The notes under the pieces are model-generated. The model did not search any database. It was not told the DNA's origin and worked only from the letters and a program-made list of their open reading frames with translations. The position numbers were made by a program, and so were the translations under genes. Positions 33,341 through 44,800 of a stretch of DNA of 64,000 nt are shown in pieces; position 1 is the first letter of the stretch; every line of letters begins with the position of its first letter. Source of the stretch: Macrostomum hystrix (Eukaryota > Platyhelminthes > Macrostomidae); NCBI GenBank assembly GCA_950097015.1, contig CATNEN010000038.1, positions 7,934,001-7,998,000 of the forward strand. Direction: 5' to 3'.

Positions 33341-33803
33341 AAATAAGCTAAACGAGGATTAACCATAGACCTAAACTGTAAAAAAAATCTTTGCGCTAAG
33401 CAAAATCACAAAAGATGCTAGAAATATTCCATCCACAGAACGGCAGAACTCAAACAGCACTGAGGACCACCTGGGACAGACTAGAAAGCTGAGCCCAGGT
33501 CGCCCACAGGTGAGCACTGATTTCAAAAGAGCAGCCAAAATTTTGTCGGCATAGAATTTATTTGAATAACGTTAATAGCAACATTTTCGAGCAAGAAAGT
33601 AGACTTGGGGTCAGTGGTTTAGAGTCAGTTTATAGCAGGGATTGCTGAGCCGGTTAATTAAGCTAGATTATTACAAGTTTAAATGATCTCATTAAGTTCT
33701 GTTAGCCCAGACATACCAATGCAAAATTTTAAAAGTCCTATAACATGATAGAATATAAAGAAGTCCCTCCCAATGACGCGGCCAGTCCATTTCTATCTCT
33801 CGC
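33341..33803. other. spacer 3' of OLA1
   Basis: No gene recognised; probably OLA1 3' UTR and flank. Confidence 0.45.
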
Positions 33804-35003
33804 TTACTTCTTCTTAGCGGCTGTTAGGCCGGCGCCAGCGTTGAACTTAAAGAAGATAATGTCACCATCCTGCACCACATAGTCGCGACCCTTCTGCTTA
33901 TACTTGCCCTTGGATTTCACCTCAGTTTCGGAGCCGCACTCTTTATAGTCGTCGAATGACATAACTTCAGCCATGATGAAGCCGTTCTCCATGTCGCTGT
34001 GAATCTTGCCAGCAGCTTGTGGAGCCTTGGTGTTCAGCTGGATGGTCCAGGCCTTAACTTCATCCTTGCCCGCGGTGAAGAAGTATTGCAGCTGCAGGGC
34101 CTTGTAGCCAGTGGAGATGATCTTGCTCAGTGCGGAGGAGACGCCCGACTCCTTGGAGAACTCGGCTCGCTGCTCCTCGGTCATGTCGGCCCAGCGTAGC
34201 TCCAGCTCGGCTGACAGCGGGATGACGGCGGCTCCGGGATCGTGCGCGTCGATCCACTCCTTGATCTTTGGCAGCCATTTGTTCTTCTTGCGAATGTAGT
34301 CCTTCTCGCTCAAGTTGACAAGGTACACAATAGGCTTGGCCGTGATGAACAGGTGCTCGTTTAGCACCTCGATCTCCTTGTCGTTCCAGTGTTCGAAGCG
34401 CAGCGACTTTTTCTCCTCGACGACAATACGGTGCACTTTTTGGAAGGCCTCGAACACAGCCGTCTTAGACTTGTCGCCGCCACGAGTCACGACCTTCTCA
34501 AGCTTGTCGAACTCCTTCACAATGTAGGCTTCATCCTTGAGTCGCAGCTCCTCGGAGATGATTTCCAGGTCGCGGATTGGGTCGATTTCGCCCTCAACGT
34601 GAGTGACCTCTTGCGAGTCGAATGTGCGCACCATGTGGAACAGGGCATCCACGCCGCGGATGTTGCTAAGGAAGGCGTTGCCAAGGCCTTGACCTTCGCT
34701 GGCACCTTTTACAAGGCCGGCGATGTCCCAGATGTTAAGGTAGGCGGGCACTCGGCTGGCGGGCTGCCAGTGCTCGCACAGCCAGTCGAAGCGCTCATCT
34801 GGCACAGCCACGCGGCTCTCGTGGGGATCTATAGTGCAGAATGGAAAGTTCTCAGCTGGCGCAGAGCTCTTTGTGAGCACGTTGAAAAATGTACTTTTGC
34901 CAACATTTGGCAAGCCGACGATGCCAATCTTCAAGTTGCTGCCCATCCGGCCGATAATTGGCGCATTCTTTGGCTCATCGCCTCCCTTCTTCTTTGGCGG
35001 CAT
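33804..35003 (-). CDS. OLA1: Obg-like ATPase 1 (YchF/OLA1 family), intronless
   Basis: A single uninterrupted frame of 399 residues (human OLA1 396). Start [15 protein letters not shown] as in animal OLA1. Motifs: G1 GLPNVGKST (about residue 30), [12 protein letters not shown]3 with [20 protein letters not shown], and the unusual G4 NLSE that gives this clade ATP over GTP preference. A coiled-coil arm follows, then a C-terminal TGS domain ([20 protein letters not shown] to [12 protein letters not shown]). Known role: conserved P-loop ATPase tied to ribosomes, translation and stress response; cytoplasmic. This is the only multi-domain host gene here without introns. The frame is intact, so a retrocopy origin is possible but not needed. 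Confidence 0.97.
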   Translation of the reverse strand: MPPKKKGGDEPKNAPIIGRMGSNLKIGIVGLPNVGKSTFFNVLTKSSAPAENFPFCTIDPHESRVAVPDERFDWLCEHWQPASRVPAYLNIWDIAGLVKGASEGQGLGNAFLSNIRGVDALFHMVRTFDSQEVTHVEGEIDPIRDLEIISEELRLKDEAYIVKEFDKLEKVVTRGGDKSKTAVFEAFQKVHRIVVEEKKSLRFEHWNDKEIEVLNEHLFITAKPIVYLVNLSEKDYIRKKNKWLPKIKEWIDAHDPGAAVIPLSAELELRWADMTEEQRAEFSKESGVSSALSKIISTGYKALQLQYFFTAGKDEVKAWTIQLNTKAPQAAGKIHSDMENGFIMAEVMSFDDYKECGSETEVKSKGKYKQKGRDYVVQDGDIIFFKFNAGAGLTAAKKK

Positions 35004-35174
35004 TGCTTTGATGTTGTGGTCTGTCTGTCTTTTTTGTCTGCCTTGAAATCTTCTCCCTCACGCACTGGACTTGCTGCTGCTGCCTTGCTTGCGCTGGCGC
35101 TGAAATCATGCGAAATTATTTAGTTAATGGCCATTTAGCTGTCATATTATATGTTAGAGAGTATACAAGGCAAA

Positions 35175-35378
35175 CTTAAGCCCACTTGAACCAGGTCACC
35201 GACTCAGACGTTTTCCCTAGCTAATACTGGTACCCATTTTACAGCTGGGTGAACTGAAGCTATTAGGGATATCAAGTGTCTTGTTCAAGGGCACAGATTG
35301 TTTCCCTTGGGCCTATTTCGAACTCCCGACGTCTCGATTGTTTAACCGTCGCACCGAAGCTTGAGCTGCAAGCTTCTG
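35175..35378 (-). mobile_element. tRNA-SINE with a MetaSINE-like core
   Basis: On the minus strand: a degraded tRNA head (ggttaaacaatcgagacgtc, then gggagttcgaa), then gtgcccttgaacaagacact and acccagctgtaaaatgggta. That last block is the conserved central domain seen in tRNA-SINEs of many animal phyla (MetaSINE type, from memory). It is a different family from the SINE at 27336. Located 5' of OLA1. Confidence 0.6.
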
Positions 35379-36070
35379 AATGTGAGCAAGCGTTACGAAA
35401 ATCCTACGCAAATACGCAACTTTACATTAAAGTATGAAATGCAATTCAATTCGTTATCTGAAGATTGGATTAGAATCCAGGTGTATTGTAATTAACATGT
35501 TCTTTATTTAATAATTCTCCAATTGGATTTTTTATTCAAGCTTTTAATTTCCTTAGGTAGGAAACTTACGGCCAATTAGCTAACAATTTTGTAGGACACA
35601 AATGCCTTTAAGTTTTACTAGCGTGCTTTGGATACAAGATACAAACAGGAAATCTTTTTAAATTTCAACCTAACAAATTGACGTTCGACTCAATGCTAAG
35701 ATATAGAACGGAAAACAGTCGCTAATTAGTAAGAAATAACATTTTTACACGGGACTTCTAGCGGGTCCTTGGAGATATTTTCTATAATACAGAAAGAATT
35801 CGCTAAATGAAAATTTAAATGCAATTATCTGGAGTCCCACTGTGACTTTCACAAAATTATTTATGCACCCTACAGAACTCGAGTGCTAGGACGGGTTTGC
35901 CCTACAGAAACTATGAAGCCATTTTTCTGAGGAATGAGGAAATTTATTTTAAATCAAATAAGACGGAAAATAAATAAAGCTAGCCAACCAATCGAGCGAA
36001 GGTCGATTCTCTTGCATTAAGAAATTATAAAACCTTGGTTAAAATTATGGTAATCATAAAGAAAGGAATT
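35379..36070. other. AT-rich spacer
   Basis: No gene recognised. Lies between divergently oriented OLA1 (-) and the membrane-protein gene (+), so it probably holds both promoters. Confidence 0.4.
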
Positions 36071-37864
36071 ATGAAATACTTTGTTGTCTTTCTTAGTATA
36101 GAGCCTGTGATATTAACACTCGCTTATGACAAAAACAAAAACAACGAGTCCACGGCTGGATTGGATGCCAACAGCAATGCCAAGATCAGGCTGGAGTTGC
36201 GAAACTGCAACGGGCATAAGGAGCTTCTGCTGAAGGCTGGTGGATATATTGGGCTCGCAGACAGGCTAATCAATGGAAGTGTAACTCAAATCAGTGGAAA
36301 GCTAATTAAAGTAAGATTTATTGTTTTAGATAATAAAATTTCTAAATTAAAAGATACGATGATAATTAAATAGAAAGAAATAAAAAGTAATAGCTTCTTC
36401 TTTGCAATTTGTCTGTTTGATGAAAGACTAGTAAGTTTAGACTTTCATTAGCTTGACGCAAAGTATAGAGTTATAACTTCTGTTAACAAGACGCCCAGGC
36501 ATAAGGTTTGAACATCCGCTAGTTTGACACAAGGTATAAGGTTCGGACTTCCTTTTGTTTGATACAATGTATAAGGTTCGGACTCGCGTCAGCTTGATGC
36601 TAGGAATAAAGTTCGGACATCCGTTAGTTTGACATTTCTGTTCAGACGTCAATATGTAGTCTTACAGCAAGATTTTAAAGCTAGGTAAAGAGTTTTGGCT
36701 CTAAATAGTTTTAAACACGGCATCAAAATCAATGCGAGAAAGAAAGAAGGCAGAAGTTTATTAGTAGCACATTCTGCCCGCAGGTGAACCACCGGAGCCT
36801 GTGCCGCACCCAAGCAGATAGCCTGGATTCTCAGAGTGTTGGATTGGTGCTGGACTCGTAAAAGCTGGAGAATTCCGCACCAAATGGGACAGGCAGTGTT
36901 ATTTAAGGAATCAACACACGGTCAATCCCAAGAAGGGCGGCGCTGTTGGATTGATTTAAGACATGCAGAACGCCTCGTTGGACTTTAAAGTACAGGAATT
37001 TTGCATGTTTACCCAAATGAAAGCAGCACACACTAGGAACTGAGTAAGCTTAGCATATATTAATCAACTGTTTCAGAAGCAGTCTATCTGGAAAATAATC
37101 ACTGCGGATATAAAGGATCAGAGAGCCGACCAGCTGCAGGCTCTGGTGCAAGGCAACGCGGCATCGTCCTGCGTAACCCTGAAAGTTAGGCCGCTGACTA
37201 CAGCCAAGGTTGCTGCCAGCTCGACGGTGTTGCTGTTCGACCGAAACAAGAAAGCCCTTAAGCAGCTGCGCGAGCAAATCAAAGCCTCCAACTGGCGCAT
37301 CAGGCACTCGACGCTGCTACTCTACAACGTGAAAGGCGGTAGCGGTCCTACAACCGAGTCGTGCATTCTGGTGATCCTGTTCGCTTGCAGTATGCTAGTT
37401 TTATCGGGAGCTCTATTAGTGAAGGTGATGGTCTGACGTTCTAGATGGTTTAAATTCTGATATTCCAACTTCTTTTCTGCAGCATTTTCGAGCCCAAGAA
37501 CATCCGTTGCAACATAAAAAAAAACACGAATTAGGTGTGCAGCCTAATGGACATGACTTTGAGCTCGAGCAACCTGGACATCTACTCGGAGTCGGCTGAA
37601 TCAATCGGGTTATTTAATTCGACACCAAGGAGAGCGCTACAATCGCTAATGGCAAGGCGGAATCATGCCATTCAAGGCGGCATCGACAGGGCGCATAAAC
37701 TTAGACGCAACCAGCATGCGTGTGCTCAGTGTGCATCAATGCAATCAATCACGGCCAGGTGAGATAAACTTAACGAATGTGTTGAAGTCCAATGTCATCA
37801 ATAACAAGCCTATTCCATCACTATTATTTTCAGATCAACGGGACAAATCAATGAACTAATGTGA
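36071..37864 (+). CDS. unrecognised putative type I membrane protein, 4 exons
   Basis: Exons 36071-36310 and 37077-37424 join in phase 0 through good splice sites. Two further exons, 37535-37758 and 37834-37864, extend the frame to a stop (280 residues). Residues 1-18 look like a signal peptide (MKYFVVFLSIEPVILTLA). The ectodomain is about 155 residues with few cysteines, N-glycosylation sites (NES, NGS) and a basic helical stretch (FDRNKKALKQLREQIKASNW). A membrane segment follows (CILVILFACSMLVLSGALLV), then a Ser/Arg-rich tail. The 3' end is uncertain: a stronger acceptor at 37483 gives another short tail ending at 37599, and reading past the second exon's donor stops after four codons. 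I recognise no family. Confidence 0.4.
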
Positions 37865-38815
37865 AAACAGCTGTGAACCATTGTCAAGACTGTCGAATAA
37901 TTGAAGCAGTTAAGTAAATACAAGACCACTGACAAGGCAAAGTGGTGTTAACAAAGTCAATCGCCGTCTTGCAAGATATAAATGATCTTTATATTGACGT
38001 GCAAAAGGGGCGTTGCTTGCAGCGGTTGATAGAAGGCTTGTTGCTACGGGCGAAATACACACAGAATATAAGCCCTGTGCCTGTTCATGTGTGTATGTAC
38101 GTGGCATCATTTTCTCTTTTTGGAGTGTTCTTTTTAAGCCTACCAATGTTGACCGATTGTTGCAAGCCTTGAATGTCTATGGCCACGGCCTGTACTGCTT
38201 AACTGGCTATACATACCTTAGCTGATTGCACGAGTTTTCGAGAAGGAAAAAATTGTTCCCGCACGCTAAATCAAAAATAGGTAAGCTACTAAAGATATAT
38301 ACCTAAAATTTCATTAAAATACACAGCCTACTTTTACTAAAAAACTGATAAAAAAATGCAACAAACGAAACACAATGAAAGCTGACAAACGAAGTAGAAC
38401 TCTAAACTGCTTTATTACCTAGTATAGAAACGGAGACACTTATGTGGCACATGCACTCGTACTTAATAGGCAATAGAGAGACCAAATAGACAATGCTATG
38501 CTATCCTACTGAAAAGTAGTATTGTGATCAAATTAATCGGAACAGACAAATTTTGGTCACAAAGCAGAGAGCACCATACAGATGTATACTATAATTAGCG
38601 TTCAATACTCGTACTACTAGCATATTTAAGTAGCCAGAAAACCATTTAGGGAATGAAGCTGGCCGAGAATAGGAAAAACACAAGAGCAAGTCGGGGTAAA
38701 CAGATAAATTTTATGACGAAAACTTGATTTCAGATGCAAACGAAACAGTCGCCACCGCCCGAGCAGTCGCCAGTCGAAGGGTCGCCAGCACATGAATGAT
38801 TCGCAGACTACATCA
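37865..38815. other. spacer between convergent genes
   Basis: No gene recognised. Frames at 37910-38225 have no domain or conserved feature. Confidence 0.45.
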
Positions 38816-41800
38816 TCAGGACCAGTCTTCGTCAGTTAGCCAGTCCAACTCGACAATGTCCTGGCACAGACAGGGTGCGTCGTCTCTATACTGCAGCTCC
38901 GTGGAGGGATCACCGCCTGGCATTGACGGGTTTTATTTTTGACTGATTTATTTATTTAATTTCAGATGAAACCAACCGGACAAATTGGTTTCCTATTATG
39001 TTATATTTTAAGTTAACTTAAAAGTGTTCAAGTAAATTAATTTTTAAGAAAAAGGAACAGGTTAACAGGCCGTATAGGTGAGTAGATAACAAGTAATATA
39101 CCATTAAGTATATTAACAACTAGAAAAATTGCCGGTAAACTGACTGAGAGGTGGGTAAAGTTATAAAGGTAGATAGATTAATAGATAGGTAGGTAGATAG
39201 GTGGACTGCCGCGGTCAAGAGGATAGACTGAAAGGTAAGTATATTGATGGGTAGATAGATTGACAGGTAGATAGTTCGCATTTCGCATAGATTCTAGATT
39301 CACAAGGGTAAATTGCGCTAAACAACGCTCTCACCATCAGAGTAGAATGGCACAGCACTGGTCTTGCTGCTTGCATTCGCGGCATCGCCATCATCAGTCT
39401 CGCCGTACCTGACCAGCAGCTGTGCGAGGGTGACGGCCTCGCAGCCAAACTCCGCGAGGCGCAGCCGCAGCGGCTGTTCGGCACTGACTTCTTCATCGCC
39501 ATCCGGCAGCAGCAGAAGAAATTCGCGATGCCGACTCCGCAGGCGGGTCTGCAGCTCGGCGAGGCCCTCGGTGCAACCGGCTAGCCCGGCGCCGCCTCCG
39601 CCACCTTCGCCAGGTGGGAGCAAGTCGACAGCCCACCGGCTGGCCTCGAGCATGCCTAGGCAGGCGCAGAGTCGCTCGCGCTCACCCGCTGTGGCCGCAG
39701 ATGTCGCGGCGGTTGGCACAGCAGTGGTCGCTGAAACGGCCGAGCTTAATCGTTGTAGGTCACGAGTTCGAATCCCGATCGGCCATCGACTATCGCGCCG
39801 GCCAGCAGCGGTCAGTAGGCGGGCCAGGATATCTGGTCGGAAGCGCAGAGGGTCGCCCAGCAGCAGGCAGGGGCCGCCACTGGCTGGGAAAACTGGCTCC
39901 AGCGCAGATGCTGGGCAGTCTGGAAAGCAAAGTGAGCTGGGATTTGTTAGCGGATTGCGAAGGTCAACCTCTAATGACCAAGCAGCTGATAGAAAACTCA
40001 CTAGTCGAGGCTCCAGTAGCCGCTTTTGCCGCGGTAGCAGCGTCATCGAAGCTCAGGAAGCGAACATCCCGACGGCGTCGCAGTTCCAATAGCCCGGGAA
40101 GCTGCCAGGGCAAGCTGTCGAGATTGGAGCGATGTGCGTACACCACCAGCTGCTGCTGGCTAGCTCTACGCTGGTGGCTTCGCAGCAGCAGACTGGCGTG
40201 CAGAGGGTCGCACTGTCTATGGCCCAGACTGGCTAATTGCTGGGCGAGTTCGGCGCACTCGGGATTGTCTGACGTACCGACAACGTGAAAGAAGGGTGGC
40301 GGCGGCGGTGGCGCAGGCTGAACAGGCGCTGGAGGCTACGGGATTTGAATAGCAATGACCAGTTTACGGCTGGTGAATTGTTAGATTATTTAAGACAGCT
40401 TTCAGCTGAACCATGATAATAATCCCTTACCAATCTACTTTGGTATGCAAGAGGTGGCGCTGCATCCTTAGCAACAGTTTCAAAGGTGGCGAGATTCTGA
40501 AGCTGCTGCTGCTGTTGCTGCTTAGCAACCAGTGCGGCCAGCAGTCTGGCCTGCAGCCGAGGCGGCAGCTGCTGAGGAACTGCCGCTGGAGGCGCTTCGT
40601 CATCTTGGAAAGCGTCAGCGATGCCCACCTTGTAGCTGCGAATCATTATGTTCTGGCGTTGGCGATATGCTAGCAGGTTGGCGGCTGAGGGAGCGGCGTC
40701 TGGGGCGGCGACAGTCGTCCGATGACCATCAACAGCGGCTGGAAGTACCCGTGTCAGCGGCGGCTGTTCCGTTGGCAACCGCGACGGCAACTGCTGCGAA
40801 TTTTGACGATGGAGAAGCTGGGAATGTCGATGAAAATCGCCTGTTTGGCAACGGTGGTCAGGTCAGACGCCGTTCGCCAGCGTAAATAATGTAAGAAGAT
40901 AAATATTTCGATACATATCGGGAGTTACCAGCGAGACCCTTGTTAGACGCACGTAGTACAGGTTATACCACGTTCGTCACTACAGATAGGCAGATTCTAT
41001 GACCAGATTTGAATGGATTTCGATACTGTGAAAAACGGATTATTACCTGCAGGCCGCCCTGGAACGTCGCCAGCGGCTGTCGTCAGTTGGACAATGTCCC
41101 CGGGCCAAACTAAAGGCGGCGGAGCGAGCGGGCGGCTGTCCAAGCGATTGCGACGACCTTGCCGGCTGATGGACAGCTCGCAGGCGGTGACAGCGGCAGT
41201 CGACAGACCGGTCGGCAGGCAGCGACAAGCTAAGATTCTGCGCAACGGCGACGACTGCCGGCGAACAGGCGAATGCGAGCCCGCCGAAGAGAGAAATTTC
41301 TTTGTCATCGAGCGAAGTCGATGTCGCAAGCGCCGGGTGCGCCGATGTACAACTGCGGCGGTGTCGCTTGCATCTGAATCATCCACGCCAAGTTCGATGT
41401 CCAGCATTTCAACGTCGTCGACAACTTGAACATGGTTTAAATCAATACTACCGGCGACTTCCTCGGTGCTGGAAGGCGGCGACGATGGCGGTAAGGGACT
41501 GGCCGAGGCCAGGCAATCCGGGTAGAGAGCCGACAGGCCGTTGCTAAGGCCCGCGTCTGCGTGGTAACCGTCTAGGTAGCGCAGCAAAGCGAAACTGACA
41601 TTGTGTAGGCATCTGGACAGGTGCTTTGGGTCTGTGGCTTGAAGGGATGCGGGTATAATGCCAGTGATTTTCGGATAATAGCATTCTCCCAGCGAATAGA
41701 ATTAGGATCAGATTAGCCCCTGCTCACCTGCCAGGCGCCGTTCGGACCGCCCACGCGCCGCAAGCCACTCGTCCAGGGCGGCGCGGGCGATGCGCCCTAG

Positions 41801-44800
41801 ACGGCGCCTCAGACGCCGGGGCAGCGACTCCTCTAGAAGCGCGGCTTTGGCCCGCCAGGTAGAACGGCAAGAGGGAGCCACCGGCAGTCGGCGAAGACAC
41901 TGAAGCCGACCCCTGATGAGGCCTTGAATTTCGCAGGTTGAATGAGATTTTTATATACTTTCGGCAGATTCCAGTTAACACGATAAACATTGATAATTGC
42001 ACAACAGTATTCACACAGAACTCAGTGGCAGGTAACAGTTTAACAGCATTATAAAGTAATCTACTTAATAAGAATATTCTAGATTTATAAGCAGTACTTT
42101 ACGGATCAAAGATTGTAAAGACTTTGCTGGAAAGTGAAGCTTAACTGCTAGACAGAATAGTTAATTATTAATTATTAATGCAAATTAATAAATGCGGACA
42201 CTCGAACTTAAAAGAACTGGTAGAAATCTGGCGAAACTAGAATCTGACGATACTAATAATAATAATAATAATAGTTACACTCCACGCCGGCCACAGAAGT
42301 GGCCAAGAGGGGGGAGCGTCAAAACGCGCGTTTCAGTGCCAGGTCTCTGACGTGCTTCACGCCTGCCGCCTGGCTGGGTGCTCGGGCGTCTTCAAAAAGG
42401 CGGTCAATATAGCGGGCTGTTCGTCCCTGGCCGCGCCTGCGCGGTCCCTGCGAGGTCCACAGCAGGACATCCTGCATGGAACCCGCGTCACGGCAACTTC
42501 CAGTTTGGGCGAGCGACCCGGAGGTACGTGAGGCCCGCCGCACTGTCGAGCAGCTGCGGCGAGCCAGGCGACCGACATCCGATGCCGAGAAAGCCCTGGC
42601 AGACGCCTACGCAAGTCGACAGAAAGCCGCTGTTGACGACGCGATCCGGGCTGTCACCTCTGTCGGGCCTGAACGGCAGAACAGGGTCGTCTGGCCCGTT
42701 GTGAACGCCCTCACCGGTCGCAAAACGAAAGCGGCGCTCAACCTGGCTGGCGATACTGCCGAGGAGCGCAGAAACGAGCTGCGCACCTTCTTCGCCGCCA
42801 TTGTCAACGCGCCGCCGCCGACTCTGCCGAACGAGATGCCGCTGCCCCCCGAGGTGGCGCTACCGCGGCAGGAGGACTTCGACACCAGTCCAGTGACCAG
42901 CACCGACATCGTGGAATTCGCCCGCAGGGCACCGGGAGGCCGCGCCCCCGGTCCGGATGAGGTCCCCATAGAGGCACTGCGAGTCACAAGGGTTGCCACC
43001 GAGGTGGCCCGCGTGATGAACGGCGTCCTGGCGGGAGGCCCTGCGCCCCGCGAGTGGACCCAGGCCACCATCGTCGGCATCCCGAAGAAGCCGGGCACTA
43101 CAAAGAAGGAGGAGCATCGCGGGATCTCGCTCATGTCCTGTGCCGCGAAGCTGTTCAACCGGGTGCTGTTAGCACGGTTACAGCCTGTGCTGGACTCGTT
43201 TCTGCAGTACGAGCAGAATGGGTTCCGGCCCCGTCGCGGCACGGTGACTCAGATCCTGGCCCTCCGTCGCATCATCGAGGAGGCGCGCATCCACCAGTCA
43301 AGCCTTGTCGTGATCTTTGTTGACTTTCTCAAAGCTTTCGACTCGGTGGCCCGCGGCGCGCTGCCTCACGTGCTCCGTGCCTACAACATACCGCAGCAGC
43401 TGATCTCCGCCATCATGGCACTGTATCAGGACACCACCGCTGTGGTAGCGACGCCAGACGGACTCACGCCGTCGGACCTGTTCAGCACTACCTCCAGAGT
43501 GCTGCAGGGTGACACCCTGGCGCCTTTTCTTTTCGTGCTGGTGATGGACTGGGTGCTCAGGACCGGCCTGCCGACTGCAGAGGACGGTTTTCTGCTTCAA
43601 AGACGCACTAGTCGACGGCACCCGGAGAAGAAGTTGTCTGTCCTCGGCTACGCGGACGACCTTGCCCTGCTGTCTACGACGGCCGAAGGCGCCCAACGGC
43701 TGCTGGATGGCCTGACTGCGGCGGCGGCGAGGGTCGGCCTCGCTATCAACGCCATGAAGACCGAGGTGCTAACGGTGCCGCAAAACCTACCTGCCGAGAT
43801 TCGACTAAGAGACGGTGACGGCCCCGGGACCGTGCTCCCGAAGTGCCGTCAGTTCGTCTACCTCGGCGGACTGGTGCCTGACGTGGGCGACGACCTGGCG
43901 AGACGACGCGGCAAGGCCTGGGCCGCCTACCGTTCTGTGCGGGCGGTGCTACTCTCCGAGGCCCTGTCGAACGGCGCCAGGTCCCAGCTGTTCCAGGCGG
44001 TTGTCGAGACCGCCCTCTTGTACAATGCTGAGACCTGGACGATGACCGGGGCGCTCGAGGCGCAGCTCGACGCGGCGCATGCGGCCCTAGTTCGCGCCGC
44101 TTTCGGCGCCCGCCGCGGCCCTGGCAGCGAGACAACCGAGTCCCTGTACCAGCGTGCGCGCCTAACGCGGCCTTCTGTCCTGCTGAGTCAGCGGCGACTG
44201 CGGCTGGCCGGGCATGTCATCCGCGCCGAAGCCTACTGCCCAGAGCCGCTGACGATACTTAATCGGACAAGAGCGGAGTTCAGGGAATCTTGATTAAAGA
44301 GGCACTGGAATCTGACGGCAGAATCTGCTGAAACATAAATCTAAAAAACCTGAATCTGACGAAACTGGAATCTGATGAAACAGGAATCTGGCAAAGCTGG
44401 AATCTGACGAAAGTGGTATCTGGCAAAACTGGAATCTGACAAAACTGGAATCTGATGAAACTGGAATCTGGCAAAACTGGAATCTGACGAAAGTGGTATC
44501 TGGCAAAACTGGAATCTGACGAAAGTGGTATCTGGCAAAACTGGAATCTGACGAAAGTGGTATCTGGCAAAACTGGAATCTGACGAAAGTGGTATCTGGC
44601 AAAACTGGAATCTGACGAAAGTGGTATCTGGCAAAACTGGAATCTGACGAAAGTGGTATCTGTCAAAATTGGAATCTGACGAAAGTGGTATCTGGCAAAA
44701 CTGGAATCTGACGAAAGTGGTATCTGATGAAACTGGAATCTGTCACAACTGGAATCTGACGAAAGTGGTATCTGGCAAAACTGGAATCTGACGAAAGTGG

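Noticed and set aside
34389-35123. 244-codon plus-strand ORF
   Set aside because: Shadow of the OLA1 gene on the opposite strand.
37483-37599. alternative third exon of the membrane-protein gene
   Set aside because: Its acceptor is strong and it reads to a stop in phase, but the 37535/37834 exon pair gives a longer consistent frame; kept only as an alternative.
39364-40092. 242-codon plus-strand ORF
   Set aside because: Antisense shadow of TASOR-like exons 7 and 8; the minus-strand frame has splice sites in phase and family-like motifs.
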